Assembly: GCA_965153355.1 (NCBI GenBank)
Contig: OZ231127.1
Location: 15,314,001 to 15,378,000, forward strand
DNA: 64,000 nucleotides
Direction of reading: 5' to 3'
Origin: Flaccisagitta enflata
Taxonomy: Eukaryota > Chaetognatha > Sagittoidea > Aphragmophora
Part shown: positions 1 to 10,413 of the stretch, one piece after another
Layout of the letters: the number at the start of each line of letters is the position of its first letter
Numbering within the stretch: position 1 is the first letter of the stretch
Made by a program: the position numbers and the translations under genes
The notes under the pieces: model-generated
What the model saw: only the letters and a program-made list of their open reading frames with translations
What the model was told of the DNA's origin: nothing
The model's database searches: none

Positions 1-188
1 ACCGAGGCAAAGATACAATAAAAAGTGCATTGTACAAAAAGGGCCAAATGGAGAAGTGCTCAAAACACAATTTACAAGAAATTCCAAATTCATACCCTGC
101 AGCTGGGGTCACAACCAACTAACATTTAACTATTACATATTGGCAGTGACGTAGGCAGACAACCGCGAGCGATAATGGCAGGGGGATA

Positions 189-751
189 CAGTAGATCTCG
201 TCTAGACTTGAGATAACGGGGGCAAGCATTGTAGATTAACAAATGAAGCCAGGGGATTGATATTTGGAACATAGACTAATAAAATGATGCTTTATTGCCC
301 ATGATAGTTGGTTGCTATGGAAACGCATTTCCATGTATTTACGCTAAAGTATCAATATTTTGAGAAATTTTTTGAGGGAACATTGCTTAAAATCAAATTT
401 GCTACAACTTTCCCACAGTATGTTCTGTAAGAATGTCGCTCGTTTAGCGGTTGCTAGGGGTTGTCACACATGGATACGCTCCCTAGCAACGACCAAACGA
501 GCGATATTCTTACAGAACATACTGTGGGAAAGTTGTAGCAAATTTAATTCTAAGCAATGTTCCCTCAAAAAATTTCTCAAAATATTGATATTTTAGCATA
601 AATACATGGAAATGCGTTTCCATGGCAACCAAGTATCATGGGGAATAAATCATTCCTTTATTAATTTATATTCCAAATATCAGCCCTCTAGTTTCATTTG
701 TTCTTCCATAGTGCTTGCCCCCGTTATCTCAAGTCTAGACGAGATCTACTG
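189..751. mobile_element. Palindromic TA-flanked MITE (Tc1/mariner-like ends), copy 1
   Basis: The left arm reads CAGTAGATCTCGTCTAGAC and onward, and its reverse complement ends at 751. The arms are about 280 bp, so almost the whole element is a hairpin, with the centre near 470. TA lies directly outside both ends (187-188 and 752-753), and ends starting CAGT next to TA are typical of Tc1/mariner elements. It encodes nothing; the short reading frames across it are shadows of the palindrome. A second, internally rearranged copy lies at 57291-58189. The fold and the TA are seen; the family assignment is inference. Confidence 0.85.
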
Positions 752-1412
752 TACCCATTCCAACAAGGAATTGGAAAATATATCAGTTACTTAAGCATTA
801 GGGCACTCCAAACACAAATAGCAACGTTTGGACAAACGTAAATGAACATTTAAAATACCTATGGCACCAAAACCGTGCCGATTTAGGCAATCATGATTAT
901 ACGCTAAACAGGAGTCTAAAAGGTGGCAAAACTGAGAGCAGAAAAGCCGAAAGCTCACAGAATCCAGTCTGCATGATAAAAATGTCAGAGCGATTGTAAA
1001 GATGAACGTAAAAACAATGACGGAAACATGTGAACAAGTTAAAAAGATCTGAATGTCCGTGGGACAGCTAAATCTATAATCTCTCAACAATATGATTCAG
1101 ATTGAATTTGATAATGCACATCGAAAGCAGGTTCCATGTACTCAGCAGCTCGCAAGAGAAGTACAAACTGCAACAAAAAGCATTTCCAACTTAGCTAGGA
1201 CATAAATAGGAACTGGGGCAGCAAATTGAGCATATCACTGACAAAGCCGCACAAACCGGATGATTCGTAAGCGCATATTTCCAATGAAAAATCTAACTGA
1301 TGCCAACCTCAGGCATCACTATTCCATATAACATATTGGTGATAACATCACTGGACCTCCTGGAGCACTAACTCCCAACCAAGACAAATTGTCACTAGAC
1401 TTGTAAACTCAA

Positions 1413-2193
1413 CCCATTAGATAACTAGCAGGAGGTGCCGCCAGGCGTTGCCCGACTATAACAAGGAGCCATCTCAATCCATTAGATAACTAGCAAGAGA
1501 TGCCGCCAGGCTTTGCCCGACTATGACAAGGAGCCATCTCAATCCATTAGATAACTAGCAAGAGATGCCGCCAGGCTTTGCCCGACTATATCAAGGAGCC
1601 ATCTCAATCCATTAGATAACTAGCAAGAGATGCCGCCAGGCTTTGCCCGACTATAACAAGGAGCCATCTCAACCCATAAGATAACTCGCAGGAGATGCCG
1701 CCAGGCGTTGCCCGACTATAGCAAGAAGCCATCTCAATCCATTAGATAACTAGCAAGAGATGCCGCCAGACTTTACCCGACTATAACAAGGGGCCATCTC
1801 AACCCATTAAACAACTAGCAAGAGATGCCGCCAGGCGTTGCCCGACTATAACAAGGAGCCATCTCAATCCATTAGATAACTAGCAAGAGATGCCGCCAGG
1901 CTTTGCCCGACTATAACAATGAGCCATCTCAACCCATTAAATAAGTAGCAGGAGATGCCGCCAGGCGTCGCCCGACTATAGCAAGAAGCCATCTCAATCC
2001 ATTAGATAATTAGCAAGAGATGCCGCCAGGCTTTGCCCGACTATAACAAGGAGCCATCTCAACCCATTAGATAACCAGCAGGAGATGCCGCCAGGCTTTG
2101 CCCGACTATAACAAGGAGCCATCTCAACCCATTAGATAACCAGCAGGAGATGCCGCCAGGCTTTGCCCGACTATAACAAGAAGCCATCTCGAG
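1413..2193. repeat. 65-bp tandem satellite, about 12 copies
   Basis: The unit contains ATTAGATAACTAGCA, GATGCCGCCAGG and GCCATCTCAA. The word ATTAG recurs at 1416, 1481, 1546 and 1611, giving an exact 65-bp period, and the array runs to about 2193 with mostly point differences. A degenerate continuation with GCGCCCAACA-like words follows to about 2400. I see no coding potential. Confidence 0.9.
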
Positions 2194-2399
2194 TCACAAA
2201 ACCACACTAATTGTGCCATGTCACTGTTGAGCTGCGCCCGACAGTAAAATAAAGTCATTGAAAATGACCGCTTGGCAGCGCCCAACAAATTAAACTGACG
2301 CAGATCTGCTGAGCTTGGCCCAACACCTCTGCAGCTGAGGATATCCTTAAAACCCACATACAGGCCTAAAACTAGGAACCCCAAATCCTAACAAAAACC

Positions 2400-3690
2400 C
2401 AAAGCATAATTACCACTATTTCCAAAACTAAAAGAAACATTATATTGCTAAGCTCTAACATCGATACCCAACTTAACACACCAGGTATGACCCTAGAAAC
2501 AAAACAAACAAACAAACAAACAAAACAAACCCAAGACACAACAAACAGTCAAAACCCCAACAATAACCTGCCCCAAATTAACAGAACCCAAGGATAACCT
2601 CAGCAAGACTCAAACAAAACAGATCACCGCCTAGGCGAAACCCAAGCACCTCCGACACAATGTACACCCAGCCACCTTATGATGCGTTCATGAAAGCCAG
2701 AAAGAAATAGAGTAAGAAAAGGGGGACAAACAAAGGAAAGAAAAAAAAGAAATCATGATAAAGTCATAGATCTACTCAAAAACTATGATTGGCTCAAAGT
2801 TAATCGATAATTTGAATTGCATACGGCAAAACTCGAAGATAAAGATAAGCAAAAGAGTATATACTGGAGAAGTCAAAAATACAAAATATGATCACAAGCC
2901 AAAAGGCCTAGCAAAAATAAAAGATTGAAGAGTACTCATCAGGGAAAGAAGCAAACTCACGCATCAAGGTATCACTGGAGATTCATTTATCTGTAGTATT
3001 GTCCATGTCTTGCAAGTCACGACGGCCGCCACCTCTGCCGCACTGACCCCGCTGCTGTTGAACTTGCTGCATTAGTTCAACTTACTGCACCTGCAGCACT
3101 GGCTAAGCAGCCTAAACAGCCTGCATCAAACTCCCACTGTGGCTGCTACAAGCCGAGCCACACTGATCATTACCAACTACCCTCAGCGTCAGAACTGACA
3201 GTATCTCTGGAGGCTGCATTGAGGCATTGTGGCGCCGGAAGATTGACAGACCACCATGGCCCGCTAATTCACTTTGCAAAAGCTGCGCAACACCCGGAAC
3301 TACAGTACACGCGCATTTCTTAATCCTAGAATAGACGCCTCTCTAAATAGAGCGCTCTGTCCAACAGGTGAAGGCAGACACCTTCGATTGACAATGAGTA
3401 TCAGGAATCTCGGGGCTTCAATGAGGCCATAACATGGGCCCCTGTCACCCAGCTGAATAAGGGCATGCCCAGAATGCTCTTATGGCGCCTGCAGAATTTA
3501 TGTAAAGCAATCAAGAAAATAAACAAAGCGGTGAGGTCCATTGCGTGATAGAGTCGTAACATATGCATGGCAGGACCAGGTAACAGTTAAAATTATCAGC
3601 CTAGTGTCCAATACTACAGCGAAATACAAACAAATGATGGAGCTAAACGATATTAAAGGGGGGAAACTTCGTTAATAAATTTCAAGGATC
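2400..3690. other. No gene or clear element seen
   Basis: This stretch is moderately A-rich in its first part (repeated ACAAA words near 2500-2540). It has no long reading frame, no recognised domain and no clear inverted or tandem structure. It is probably decayed repeat or intergenic DNA. Confidence 0.5.
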
Positions 3691-3714
3691 TTGCTCCAAA
3701 ACATGAAAAAAGGT

Positions 3715-3895
3715 GTTGTTTACACTTTTATAAGAACCAAGTTTATAAGAACAATAGGCTTCAAATCGCTAAAAATTCAAGAACATGCTAAGAACATAGG
3801 AAGGCCCCATCTCTTCAAAAATTTAAGAACATTAGGCTTAAGATCTAAAAAATTTAAGAACATTTTTTGGGAGCTATTTTAATCGATTGTTTTGT
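3715..3895. repeat. Short interspersed TTTAAGAACAT motif cluster, left
   Basis: The words TTTAAGAACATT, AAGAACAAT and TTAAGAACA recur several times. A similar cluster lies at about 7850-7985, on the far side of the foldback element at 3908-7703. The two clusters probably belong to one older repeat that the foldback element split. Confidence 0.5.
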
Positions 3896-4277
3896 AAATA
3901 GACAGACTAAAAAATCTCAGGATCAAGTCAAAATTTTGGGATTTTACCGTCCATCACATACTAGACCAATTTTGACCCCAGGAATCCGAATCTGCAGTCA
4001 AAAATGGTCTCAGGTCAATATTTCGATCGACTACCGCTACATTCTCAGGTCAAAATGCTATATAAGGTCAAATTTTCAAAATTGGAAATTTGTCAATCTG
4101 ATGGCAGATTCAAAATCCTTGCAAAAAACTGTGTGAAGAAAGTGTCTTTCTTTTTTCAAAATTTTGATTAGAACATAGTCAAAATTAACATTATCGGTCA
4201 AAATAAGGTCAAATTTAGACAAAAAAGCAATTGCACTCTATTTTAGTAATCGTATTAGACATGATTGAAACAACATG

Positions 4278-4326
4278 CGAAAATTTATTTCCACAAATTT
4301 TCGAACAGATCACTGTTCTTCATCAG
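4278..4326 (-). ncRNA. Candidate hammerhead-ribozyme core at the Penelope 3' end
   Basis: On the minus strand CTGATGA (4326-4320) is followed by GAACAG-TGAT-CTGTTC, a perfect 6-bp stem with a 4-base loop, and then by GAAA (4302). The CGAAAATTT / AAATTTTCG pair (4278-4286, 4295-4303) could form the next stem. Penelope-like elements are known to carry hammerhead motifs in their terminal repeats. Against the call: an extra A precedes stem II, the cleavage position is not clean and I could not find a convincing stem I, so it may be a degraded or minimal motif. Confidence 0.35.
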
Positions 4327-4494
4327 GTGGCAGAGAAATAAGAATGAGACAAAGTAGGATAGGAGAGGAAGGAAATAGACATATGGTAGAAGAGAGAGAG
4401 AGAGAGAGACAAATTGAGGATTGGCAGAAGACAAAAGAGAGAGAGACTGAGTAGAATGACTACTCAGGGTGCCCCCGTGGGCGGCAATTAATTG

Positions 4495-5895
4495 TCATTG
4501 TTGAGATTGAATGAGCCGATCCCTAATTCGCTGCGATTGTCTCTGAGGAAGAGGGCGATGAGGCTGCGAGTCCTGCTGCTGTTGCGGCTGCGATTGGCTT
4601 TGCTCCATCCTAGGTTGAATGGGTTGGCTGGCGCTTTGGGAAGAGGCTGGGTGAGAGTTGGAGTTTTCCCTGCGTGGTCTGCCCTGGCGCCGAGGTGCCG
4701 TGTTGATAGGAGTTTCGATCTCCGGATTGTGAGGAGGAGGAGGAGGAGGAGCTTTTATGTGGTTGGCGAGAATGGAGTCAAAGTGAGCGGACAGTTGATG
4801 ACGGCCAGGGTCGATGTTGATCGCGGGATTAAGGGCTCTAATGAAGAGAGCCTCTTTAATGCCGCGTTTAACCCAATCGCTTTCATAAGACAGAATGGTT
4901 TGGTCTTCTAAGCGAAAGTGGTGGCCGTGGTCTCGCGCATGTTGCAGCATGGCCGATTTGTATTTTCCAAGAGCATTAGTCGCAGTGGATGTGTGTTCTT
5001 GGAAACGCGCAGCTGCGGTTCTTTCAGTTTCACCTATGTAGACATCGGGGCATGGCTGATGGTCAATGCCTGCACATGGTTGGTGGTACACGACGCCTAC
5101 TTTTTCTTCTTTTTCCAGTTTGTCCTTTGGTTTGACTAAAGTCTCTCTAAGGGAACCTCTAGTGGTGATGGAAACACTGATTCCCTTGCTTTGAAAGACT
5201 CCAGCTAGACGCTCAGTTGTCCCGGCATAGTAGGGCAGGCTCACATGACCGAGGCGCTCTCTGCGAGGAGGAGGAGGAGGAGGAGGAGGAGGAGAGGATG
5301 AGTCGAGAATGGGAAGATCAGGAGGAGGAGGAAGAGGAGGAGGAGGAGAGGATGAGTCGAGGATGGGAAGATCAGGAGGAGGAGGAGGAGGAGGAGGAGG
5401 AGGAGGAGGAGGACGCGGACGGTAGCGAGCTTTGTCGTAGGCCCATTTGGGATAGCCGTTGACGGTGAGTGCCTCTTTGACTCGATAGTATTCTGCCTTT
5501 TTTAGTTCGTCTGTGGATGGAATGAGTTCAGCGCGACGAGTGAGTGAATGGATGGTGGCGAATTTGTGAGCACGTGGAGCGTGGCTGTCCCATGGAATGT
5601 ATTGGTTTGTGTGTGTGGGTTTGCGATAGACGTCGAAGTCAAGGGTGCCGTTGGGATTGTGTATGATGGTGACATCAAGCATCGCGATTTTGCCGTCTTT
5701 TTCGACTTCCTTGGTCCACTTGATATCAGGGTGAATGGAGTTGAGGTAATTGTGCAGTGGTTGAATGTGGTCGTTATGGACAATGACAAGTGTATCGTCA
5801 GCTTTCCTCAACCATGTTTTTATGACGTCGCCGGGACTGATGGATGCATCGCCGGTGGGGTAGTTGGCAAGGGCAGCGGCCTCAAAGTCTTCCAT
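4495..5895 (-). CDS. Penelope-like RT C-terminus plus GIY-YIG endonuclease
   Basis: A 466-residue frame that continues the reverse transcriptase. LRKADDTLVIVH (about residues 29-40) holds the catalytic aspartate pair, followed by MLDVTI and YRKPTHTNQYI, typical of the RT C-terminus. Residues about 160-215 are a proline tract coded by an expanded GGA microsatellite (about 5265-5410) with the phrase DLPILDSSS repeated. The segment with SLRETLVKPKD is the family linker. VYIGETERTAAARFQEH (about 280-297) is the GIY-YIG nuclease core, which nicks the target in these elements. The last 120 residues are Gln/Pro/Arg-rich low complexity. The polyproline insert is unusual. The ATG at 5895 is an artefact of the frameshift; the real protein would start in the upstream frame. 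Confidence 0.85.
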   Translation of the reverse strand: MEDFEAAALANYPTGDASISPGDVIKTWLRKADDTLVIVHNDHIQPLHNYLNSIHPDIKWTKEVEKDGKIAMLDVTIIHNPNGTLDFDVYRKPTHTNQYIPWDSHAPRAHKFATIHSLTRRAELIPSTDELKKAEYYRVKEALTVNGYPKWAYDKARYRPRPPPPPPPPPPPPPDLPILDSSSPPPPLPPPPDLPILDSSSPPPPPPPPPRRERLGHVSLPYYAGTTERLAGVFQSKGISVSITTRGSLRETLVKPKDKLEKEEKVGVVYHQPCAGIDHQPCPDVYIGETERTAAARFQEHTSTATNALGKYKSAMLQHARDHGHHFRLEDQTILSYESDWVKRGIKEALFIRALNPAINIDPGRHQLSAHFDSILANHIKAPPPPPPHNPEIETPINTAPRRQGRPRRENSNSHPASSQSASQPIQPRMEQSQSQPQQQQDSQPHRPLPQRQSQRIRDRLIQSQQ

Positions 5896-7391
5896 TAAAT
5901 GTCAGAGAGAGGGCTGCTGGTGGACTTGCCCATGCCAAAACCCTTGAGTTGTTTGTAATAAGCACCTTCCCACCGAAAATAGGCTAAGCCGAGGTCGAGT
6001 TTGACGAGAGCCAAGATGTCGTGGGGACGGATGGGGGTGCGTTTGCCCAATTCGCGGTCGTTCTCAAGTTTTTCTTTTAGAAGATTAAGTGTTTGTTCCT
6101 GGGGAATATTGGTGTACATGTCCACCAGGTCAAACGAGCATAAAGAGAAACCTGGTGGTATGGTAACATCTTTAAGCTTATTTTTGAGATCGATGCTGTC
6201 CTTTATGTGGTGAGGTGTTTTGCCCACAAGGGGACCAAGGATGCGGCCACACTCTTTTGTCATTGCTGAGAAGATGGAGTTACTGCAGCTGACGATGGGA
6301 CGAAGAGGGGCATTTTCCTTGTGTATTTTGGGCTGGCCGAACATGAGCGGAGGATTGGCAGTGGTGGAGGGAGAGAGTCGGTGAAAGATAGGAGAAGGGA
6401 GGTAGCTCTGCATGGGGAGGAGTGTAGCCATGATGGTAGCCCTGTGATGTTGGGTAGGGTCGGCTGCTAGCTTCTCGTAGGTGTTAGTGTTGCTCACGAG
6501 AGTCCTCATTTTTTGTAAGTAAACTTCTCTATCTTCGACGATGGAGGCTCTACCCTTGTCAGCTGGGTGGACGGAGATGGAATCGTCGTCTTTTAGCTCT
6601 TTGTGGGCCATCCTTTCCTCCCGCGTGGTGTTGGAAGGCGGGGGGTCGGGATGACGGAGGATATTAGAAGCGGCAGATTTGAGGCTTGAAGCCGCGTCAG
6701 ATTGGAGACCAAGTTGGCGGGCCCCCGACTCAACGGCAACTACAAACTCGAAAACGGGAGGCTTACTAGGAGTAGGATTATATGATAGGCCTTTTTGTAA
6801 GACTCTTTTTTGGGCATCTGTGAGTTCCTTGGATGAGAGATTATGTACCCATTTATCTTTAATTTCTTTTTCTCTTTCTTCTGAAATTTTCATTATGGGC
6901 TTGTCTTTTATCTTAATTTGCTCTTTTTGTTGAGAAAGAAGATAGTCTAATTTACGTTTTTGTTTGTTTCTAGCTTTGTTAAATTCTCTGTCAAATGAAT
7001 TCCGAAAACGAGCAGTGCAGTCTTCGTAGAGAGAAGGACCAACAATGGCCAAAAGACGAGGTTCTGCTTCAGAAATGTCTTTTCTAATATTGATGCGGGA
7101 AATGTTTGTTTGACGGATGCGTTCAGATAAGAGAGCTTTTTGTGCTTTGAAGATGATTTTGTCGGCACGTGGGCCCCTTATGCAGGACGTAAGAGTCAAA
7201 GAAACGGAGAAAACTTGGAAGCGTTTAAGAGAAAGATTGAAGTGAAGGTTGTTGCTCCATTTAGCATCAGAGATGTAACGACGTTCAATGAAGCGATATA
7301 AGTTGAGGGCCTCCTGGCCAAACTCATGTGATAAGTTAAGATGGAAGTTCCGACGTTGAGTGTGAGGTTCAGTAATCGTATCGTATCGCAT
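5895..7391 (-). CDS. Penelope-like reverse transcriptase, N-terminal and main part
   Basis: A 498-residue frame. The first ~230 residues are basic and helical, as in the N-terminal region of Penelope proteins. PLRPIVSCSNS (about residue 365) and FDLVDMYTNIP (about 425) are reverse transcriptase motifs; the latter supplies the first catalytic aspartate. The frame ends at GFGMGKSTSSPLSDI, the region just before the conserved tyrosine-methionine motif. Its TAA stop shares one base with the ATG of the next frame (TAATG). Adding one base there would give the family's usual I-Y-M-E order, so I read this as a one-base deletion rather than a designed two-gene layout. The catalytic DD pair lies in the next frame, so this product alone would be inactive. 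Confidence 0.85.
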   Translation of the reverse strand: MRYDTITEPHTQRRNFHLNLSHEFGQEALNLYRFIERRYISDAKWSNNLHFNLSLKRFQVFSVSLTLTSCIRGPRADKIIFKAQKALLSERIRQTNISRINIRKDISEAEPRLLAIVGPSLYEDCTARFRNSFDREFNKARNKQKRKLDYLLSQQKEQIKIKDKPIMKISEEREKEIKDKWVHNLSSKELTDAQKRVLQKGLSYNPTPSKPPVFEFVVAVESGARQLGLQSDAASSLKSAASNILRHPDPPPSNTTREERMAHKELKDDDSISVHPADKGRASIVEDREVYLQKMRTLVSNTNTYEKLAADPTQHHRATIMATLLPMQSYLPSPIFHRLSPSTTANPPLMFGQPKIHKENAPLRPIVSCSNSIFSAMTKECGRILGPLVGKTPHHIKDSIDLKNKLKDVTIPPGFSLCSFDLVDMYTNIPQEQTLNLLKEKLENDRELGKRTPIRPHDILALVKLDLGLAYFRWEGAYYKQLKGFGMGKSTSSPLSDI

Positions 7392-7849
7392 CGTATTGCA
7401 CTCTATTTTGGATGGTTGTCGCTAATTTTGACTATGTTCCACTCAAAATTTCAAAAAAAGAAAGACACTTTCTTTTGATAGTTTTTTCCAAGGATTTTGA
7501 ATCTGCAATCAGATTAACAAATTTCCAATTTTGAAAATTTGACCTTATATAGCATTTTGACCTGAGAAATATAGCCGTAGTCGATCGAAATATTGACCTG
7601 AGACCAATTTTGACTGCAGATTTGGATTTCTGGGGTCAAAATTGGTCTAGTAAAGAATGGATGGTAAAATCCCAGAATTTTGACTCAATCCTGAGATTTT
7701 TTAATAGACAGACTGTATCTTTTCTTTCACTTTATATAGCGTGTATCTTTCTAATTACATTGATTTTAATACACTTAAAATGGTAAAACCTGTTGCTTCG
7801 TTGTTTCACTGACATTTTCTTCATCTTCTCAAAAAGACAAACTTAAATT

Positions 7850-7985
7850 AATTAAGAACGTTCTTAATTGAAGGTCAAAAAGTGGGTTTAAATCAAGAAC
7901 AATTTAAGAACATTCAAGCCTTGAAACTGCTCAAAATTTAAGAACATTGAAGGCTTGCCCAAAAAATGACGTTCTTAAAAAGAGA
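7850..7985. repeat. TTTAAGAACAT motif cluster, right
   Basis: Repeated AATTTAAGAACATT and AAGAACGTTCTT words match the cluster at 3715-3895 across the inserted foldback element. GAACGTTC forms a small perfect palindrome near 7860. No coding content. Confidence 0.45.
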
Positions 7986-7989
7986 AAAA

Positions 7990-8460
7990 AAAAGGGAGTA
8001 TATAGAGAAGAGTGAGACAATGGCAATATGAATTATTATCATGAACAAATAAAGACTTATGAAAAATTTGACGGAAAAAAGAAAGAACTCAGTTGCAAAA
8101 CAACCACGCTAGATTAAACACTAATATTGACAATGTTCATATACTTAGATGATAGGAGCATCGTCATTCGATCCTTCCAAAATAACCCAGAAATAAAAAA
8201 CCAAATACCGACCCCAATGAGGCAAGGCCTCGATGATAAGTTGAAAACATTAAAATGTCTAAATATTAAAAAGTGAAACTGTACCTACTTTGCTTATTAC
8301 TATTCTAACCCACGAGGAAAAGATCAAAAATGAAACTTCCCTGTTTGAAGTATCGCTTGAAAACAAAACTGTAGATGAAGGAAAGACGTATTCCTGACCA
8401 CACAGCGACTGTGTTTCTGCATACGTACCTGTAGATGGAAATGCAGGGGGAATAGTGGTT
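7990..8460. other. No gene seen
   Basis: AT-rich DNA with no recognised domain. A 72-codon minus-strand frame at 8259-8477 begins inside a mobile-element hairpin and resembles nothing I know, so I do not call it. Confidence 0.5.
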
Positions 8461-8464
8461 ATAG

Positions 8465-8483
8465 AGTCGCGTAGCACGCGACT
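8465..8483. repeat. Terminal hairpin of the short hairpin (HP) element family, GTCGC type
   Basis: AGTCGCGT and ACGCGACT form an 8-bp perfect stem around a 3-base loop, followed by CTAATT. Related hairpins end short repeats throughout the window (for example 38167-38184, 38923-38940 and 42405-42429). The body of this copy is not evident. Confidence 0.7.
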
Positions 8484-8519
8484 AATTATCTGTTAAAGCT
8501 CTAAACAGATTTTAGTGAC

Positions 8520-8806
8520 TCACGCAGGCCTGTATATAGTTCTACACCGGGGAGGGGGGGAATGATCAAAGGGTTTGGAGGTTGAGAAGAAAATTTAAGG
8601 GGGAAAAAAGAGGAAAAAAGAAAATTTTGGGAATATAAAACTTTTGGCAGTACCAAATTATAAATACTGTTTAGTAAAACACGAATTAACACTATCTAAA
8701 ACTAAAAAACACACTGTTTGATTGCTATATGGGTAAGAAAATCAAAGGCAGGGGGGGGAAATAATCAAAGGTCATAGAACTATATACTCCCCTGGACTCA
8801 CGGCGA
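8520..8806. mobile_element. MITE with TATATAGTTCTA terminal repeats and 11-bp duplication
   Basis: The ends carry TGTATATAGTTCTA (left) and its inverted counterpart near 8775-8790. The 11-bp direct repeat ATTTTAGTGAC lies just outside (8509-8519 and 8807-8817). The interior is G- and A-rich with AATGATCAAAGGGTTTGG. A relative with the same ends and interior, reversed, lies at 23135-23485. Confidence 0.7.
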
Positions 8807-8930
8807 ATTTTAGTGACGTCAAATTTTAGTGATACAAAGCAAGTTCTAGCTTACAGTTTAGACAAATTCTGAATTGAAGATGTGGATGTATAAGTACCAT
8901 TACAAACTTTTGATATTTTTCTCTATTCAG

Positions 8931-9055
8931 ATGTAATTGAAGCGGGATTGTCCGTTCGGGAGAGGAGTGGATTCGTTCCGGGTGATGAAGCAAATATCTT
9001 GGCCCAAGTCAATAACTCGGACATCTACAGTATAAAACAGTGTCAATTACAACTT
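8931..9055 (+). CDS. Arrestin-domain RING protein, exon a (start of arrestin C domain)
   Basis: The exon follows a TTTTTCTCTATTCAG acceptor and ends at a GTAAGT donor. Its first two bases complete a codon from a missing upstream exon, then 41 codons read through with no stop. The peptide includes GLSVRERSGFVPGDEANI followed by LAQVNNSDIYSIKQCQLQL. This matches the start of the arrestin C domain of alpha-arrestins (an S-G-[FY]-V-P-G-[DE] turn, then Asn-rich strands). Alpha-arrestins act at plasma and endosomal membranes as adaptors linking cargo to ubiquitin ligases. It ends in phase 0, matching exon b. The N-terminal arrestin exons were not found in the 8.9 kb upstream and may lie outside the window. 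Confidence 0.75.
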
Positions 9056-9059
9056 GTAA

Positions 9060-9180
<121 letters not shown>

Positions 9181-9749
9181 AGAGCGTGACAGAATGAGTT
9201 ACAGATGGCACGACTGATTGATAAGCGAACTTCGTAGACTTACTAACACTACAAATGAATGAATGAAAAGAAACAATAAATGAATCAACGAATTAAATGG
9301 AAAATCATTGCAGAAAGCTCCAAAGAAGTTGAAATTAAAATTTCCCTGTTGTTTGCACCATGTCTTTGCTTTCTCTTTGAACTACTCTTGATAGGTTCGA
9401 ACGGTAAAGCTTGCCGCAGTCGGTCACGATGATGGAAAAACACACAACCGACAGGTACGCTTTTCCCCGGATGTAGCATTCGGCCTCCCTGCTAATTAGC
9501 ACCCTGCCGCCTTGATTGTGATATGTCATCTCTCATAACGCATCCGCGATCCATGACTAGATCTTGATGCAGCATCTGGCCATATTCTCCATACTCTCTT
9601 TATACTAAGAAGCCAGCTCTGGCCCTCTTAACAACATCACAATCTGGAGCAAGAAAGCAATCCCATATCGCGTGTGTTGATCGACCTCAGGATCCTGCTT
9701 CCCTTTCTTTCCTTTTCACTCTACTATTTTTCATTTTTTCACTTTCACT

Positions 9750-9984
<235 letters not shown>

Positions 9985-9999
9985 ACACTCACTCTTTTT

Positions 10000-10065
10000 A
10001 GTCGCGTGCTATGCGACTCTATAAGCTACTTTTCAGTCGGTTGGTCCGTTGGTTGGTCAGTCAGT
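10000..10065. mobile_element. HP-family element end (GTCGC hairpin)
   Basis: AGTCGC (10000-10005) pairs with GCGACT (10013-10018) and is followed by CTATAAG and a GGTTGGTCCGTTGG run, the usual order at HP element ends. The other end is not clear. Confidence 0.6.
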
Positions 10066-10246
10066 AACAAAACCCTTTGAAAGGCTTTTCAAAGCGTTTT
10101 TTATGTCTATGAATGGTAGAGTAGGAACTTTGTGGAGTGAACAGCCATTTCAAGTGTCTTTTTGAAAAAAAATTATTTTTCAGTCTGTCTGCCTGATTTT
10201 TTTTGTAAGTGCAGAAGCACGCAACTTAGATCAAATGATCTCATTC

Positions 10247-10413
<167 letters not shown>

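Larger units (their letters stand above)
4245..7394 (-). mobile_element. Penelope-like retroelement (GIY-YIG type), nearly full length
   Basis: The element is read on the minus strand and is bounded by a perfect 15-bp direct repeat, ATTGCACTCTATTTT (4230-4244 and 7395-7409), as expected for target-primed insertion. The words AGTAATCGTAT next to both boundaries resemble the short terminal repeats of such elements. It holds a reverse transcriptase and a GIY-YIG endonuclease in two overlapping frames separated by one apparent base loss. It sits in the loop of a foldback element. The intact duplication and the single break suggest a fairly recent insertion. Confidence 0.85.
3908..7703. mobile_element. 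Foldback element with 10-bp target duplication, split by a Penelope element
   Basis: About 280 bp starting TAAAAAATCTCAGGAT at 3908 is repeated in inverted orientation, ending at 7703. Directly outside is the 10-bp direct repeat ATAGACAGAC (3898-3907 and 7704-7713), which marks the insertion boundary. Without the Penelope element in its loop it would be about 630 bp and non-coding. A duplication of 9-10 bp would suit Mutator-like elements, but nothing else supports a family. Confidence 0.8.

Noticed and set aside
1413-2193. CRISPR-like array
   Set aside because: The 65-bp units are contiguous with no unique spacers; this is a eukaryotic satellite.
4492-5898. Plus-strand frames opposite the Penelope ORF (for example 4492-4911 and 5548-5898)
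   Set aside because: Antisense shadows of a well-supported minus-strand coding region.
8310-8400. Possible upstream arrestin exon on the + strand (SLFEVSLENKTVDEGKTYS)
   Set aside because: It stops at TGA and has no convincing donor; the resemblance to the arrestin N domain is too weak.
8259-8477. Minus-strand 72-codon frame with GQEYVFPSS and TIPPAFPSTG, reminiscent of arrestin pieces
   Set aside because: It starts inside an HP-family hairpin, lies on the opposite strand to the real arrestin exons and does not continue the arrestin pattern.
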